From Clostridium_AF sediminicola (GTDB taxonomy: Bacteria > Bacillota > Clostridia > Clostridiales > Clostridiaceae): 64,000 bases of DNA. The stretch covers positions 1 through 64,000 of the forward strand of contig NZ_BAABMF010000016.1 of assembly GCF_050402865.1 (NCBI RefSeq), written 5' to 3'. Shown piece by piece: positions 63,584-64,000 of this stretch. The translations under genes and the position numbers were made by a program. The notes under the pieces are model-generated. The model searched no databases. It had not been told where the DNA came from and worked only from the letters and a program-made list of their open reading frames with translations. How positions within the stretch are numbered: the first letter of the stretch is position 1; each line of letters starts with the position of its first letter.

Positions 63584-64000
63584 CAAGTAACCTCCTCTGG
63601 CTCTATTGGATGATCATTAACAACTACTTTCTCAATCATACCGTCTTTTACATAAACAACTCGATCTGCCATCTCACCAATAGATTTGTTGTGAGTAATA
63701 ATGACAACTGTTTTTCCATAAGCTTTGTTAAAATTTTTAAGAACACGTAGTGCCCCAATGCCTGTACTCATATCAAGTGCTCCTGTTGGCTCGTCACATA
63801 GTAGTATATCTGGATTTTTAGCAACAGCTCTTGCTATAGCAACTCTTTGTTGTTGACCCCCTGATAACTGTGATGGAAAATGATCGCCTCTATCAGCTAG
63901 TTCAATGTCCATCAATAATTTATTAACATCTATTGGGTGAATTGATAGTTCAGAAGCTAATAAAATATTTTCTTTAGCTGTAAGGTTTGGTACCAAATTA
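63580..64000 (-). CDS. ABC exporter ATP-binding protein (3' part; window ends)
   Basis: C-terminal 140 residues of a MacB/LolD-type ATPase, truncated by the window edge. It has Q-loop region NLVPNLTAKENILLA, signature LSGGQQQRVAIARA, Walker B DILLCDEPTGALD and switch histidine VVIITHNKSI. Walker A lies beyond the window. Overlaps the permease by four bases, so the operon is ATPase-permease-adaptor. Confidence 0.92.
   Translation of the reverse strand, partial: NLVPNLTAKENILLASELSIHPIDVNKLLMDIELADRGDHFPSQLSGGQQQRVAIARAVAKNPDILLCDEPTGALDMSTGIGALRVLKNFNKAYGKTVVIITHNKSIGEMADRVVYVKDGMIEKVVVNDHPIEPEEVTW

Overview
The window is AT-rich DNA with strong AGGAGG ribosome sites, a Spo0E-like phosphatase, a CodY-family regulator, Rbs-type and TRAP sugar uptake and CoA-based anaerobic metabolism. 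It most resembles an anaerobic, spore-forming member of the Clostridia. Most genes lie on the minus strand. I saw no rRNA, tRNA, CRISPR array or intact insertion sequence.

Bases 1-18,500 form a CoA/acyl catabolism region. A minus-strand operon (crotonase, CoA-transferase, FadN-type dehydrogenase/hydratase, thiolase) and a second transcription unit (FadH/2-enoate-reductase-like flavoenzyme, then a second crotonase) each have a clear sigma-54 (-24/-12) promoter with upstream TTGTGCA/TGCACAA sites. A soluble PAS histidine kinase and a sigma-54 response regulator lie between these units and the CodY region and are the obvious activators. The region is scarred by decayed duplications: a shrunken copy of the kinase, a shrunken copy of the crotonase with its promoter, a Spo0E relic and a broken DUF2284 gene. 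A CodY-family regulator is coupled to a metallo-beta-lactamase-fold hydrolase.

Bases 18,500-29,600 form a carbohydrate or sugar-acid locus, read leftward: creatininase-family hydrolase, class II aldolase, FGGY kinase, four-carbon acid sugar kinase (OtnK/DUF1537), TRAP transporter (P, Q, M) and a URO-D family protein. A LacI regulator lies upstream, and the palindrome AGAATACGTATTCT occurs four times around it. Bases 29,600-41,200 hold a YibE/F membrane protein, a CPBP protease, a TlpA / small CXXC protein / 4Fe-4S membrane protein trio, an OmpR-type two-component pair, a sodium:solute symporter, an opine-dehydrogenase-like enzyme, an NhaC-type antiporter and a GntR regulator.

Bases 41,300-53,300 are a second carbohydrate locus: four more URO-D family proteins around an RbsABC-type transporter, with LacI, ROK and AraC regulators. 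Together with the TRAP locus this gives five divergent URO-D paralogues in sugar-uptake contexts and no haem or corrinoid-protein gene. They split by an H-x-C or H-x-D signature. This is my best candidate for an undescribed catabolic system. Bases 53,400-64,000 hold a GGDEF-type response regulator, a Crp/Fnr-deoB-deoD operon, a flavodoxin, relics of a GH13 glucosidase and a sugar ABC ATPase, a GNAT acetyltransferase, and an ABC exporter whose ATPase runs off the window.

A second unexplained signal is a family of intergenic elements (five copies near 19.7, 26.1, 30.9, 37.5 and 47.3 kb). The fuller copies have iterated terminal inverted repeats enclosing a series of short hairpins whose stems differ between copies by paired changes. 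Two lie inside the TRAP operon and one lies between a LacI operator and rbsB.
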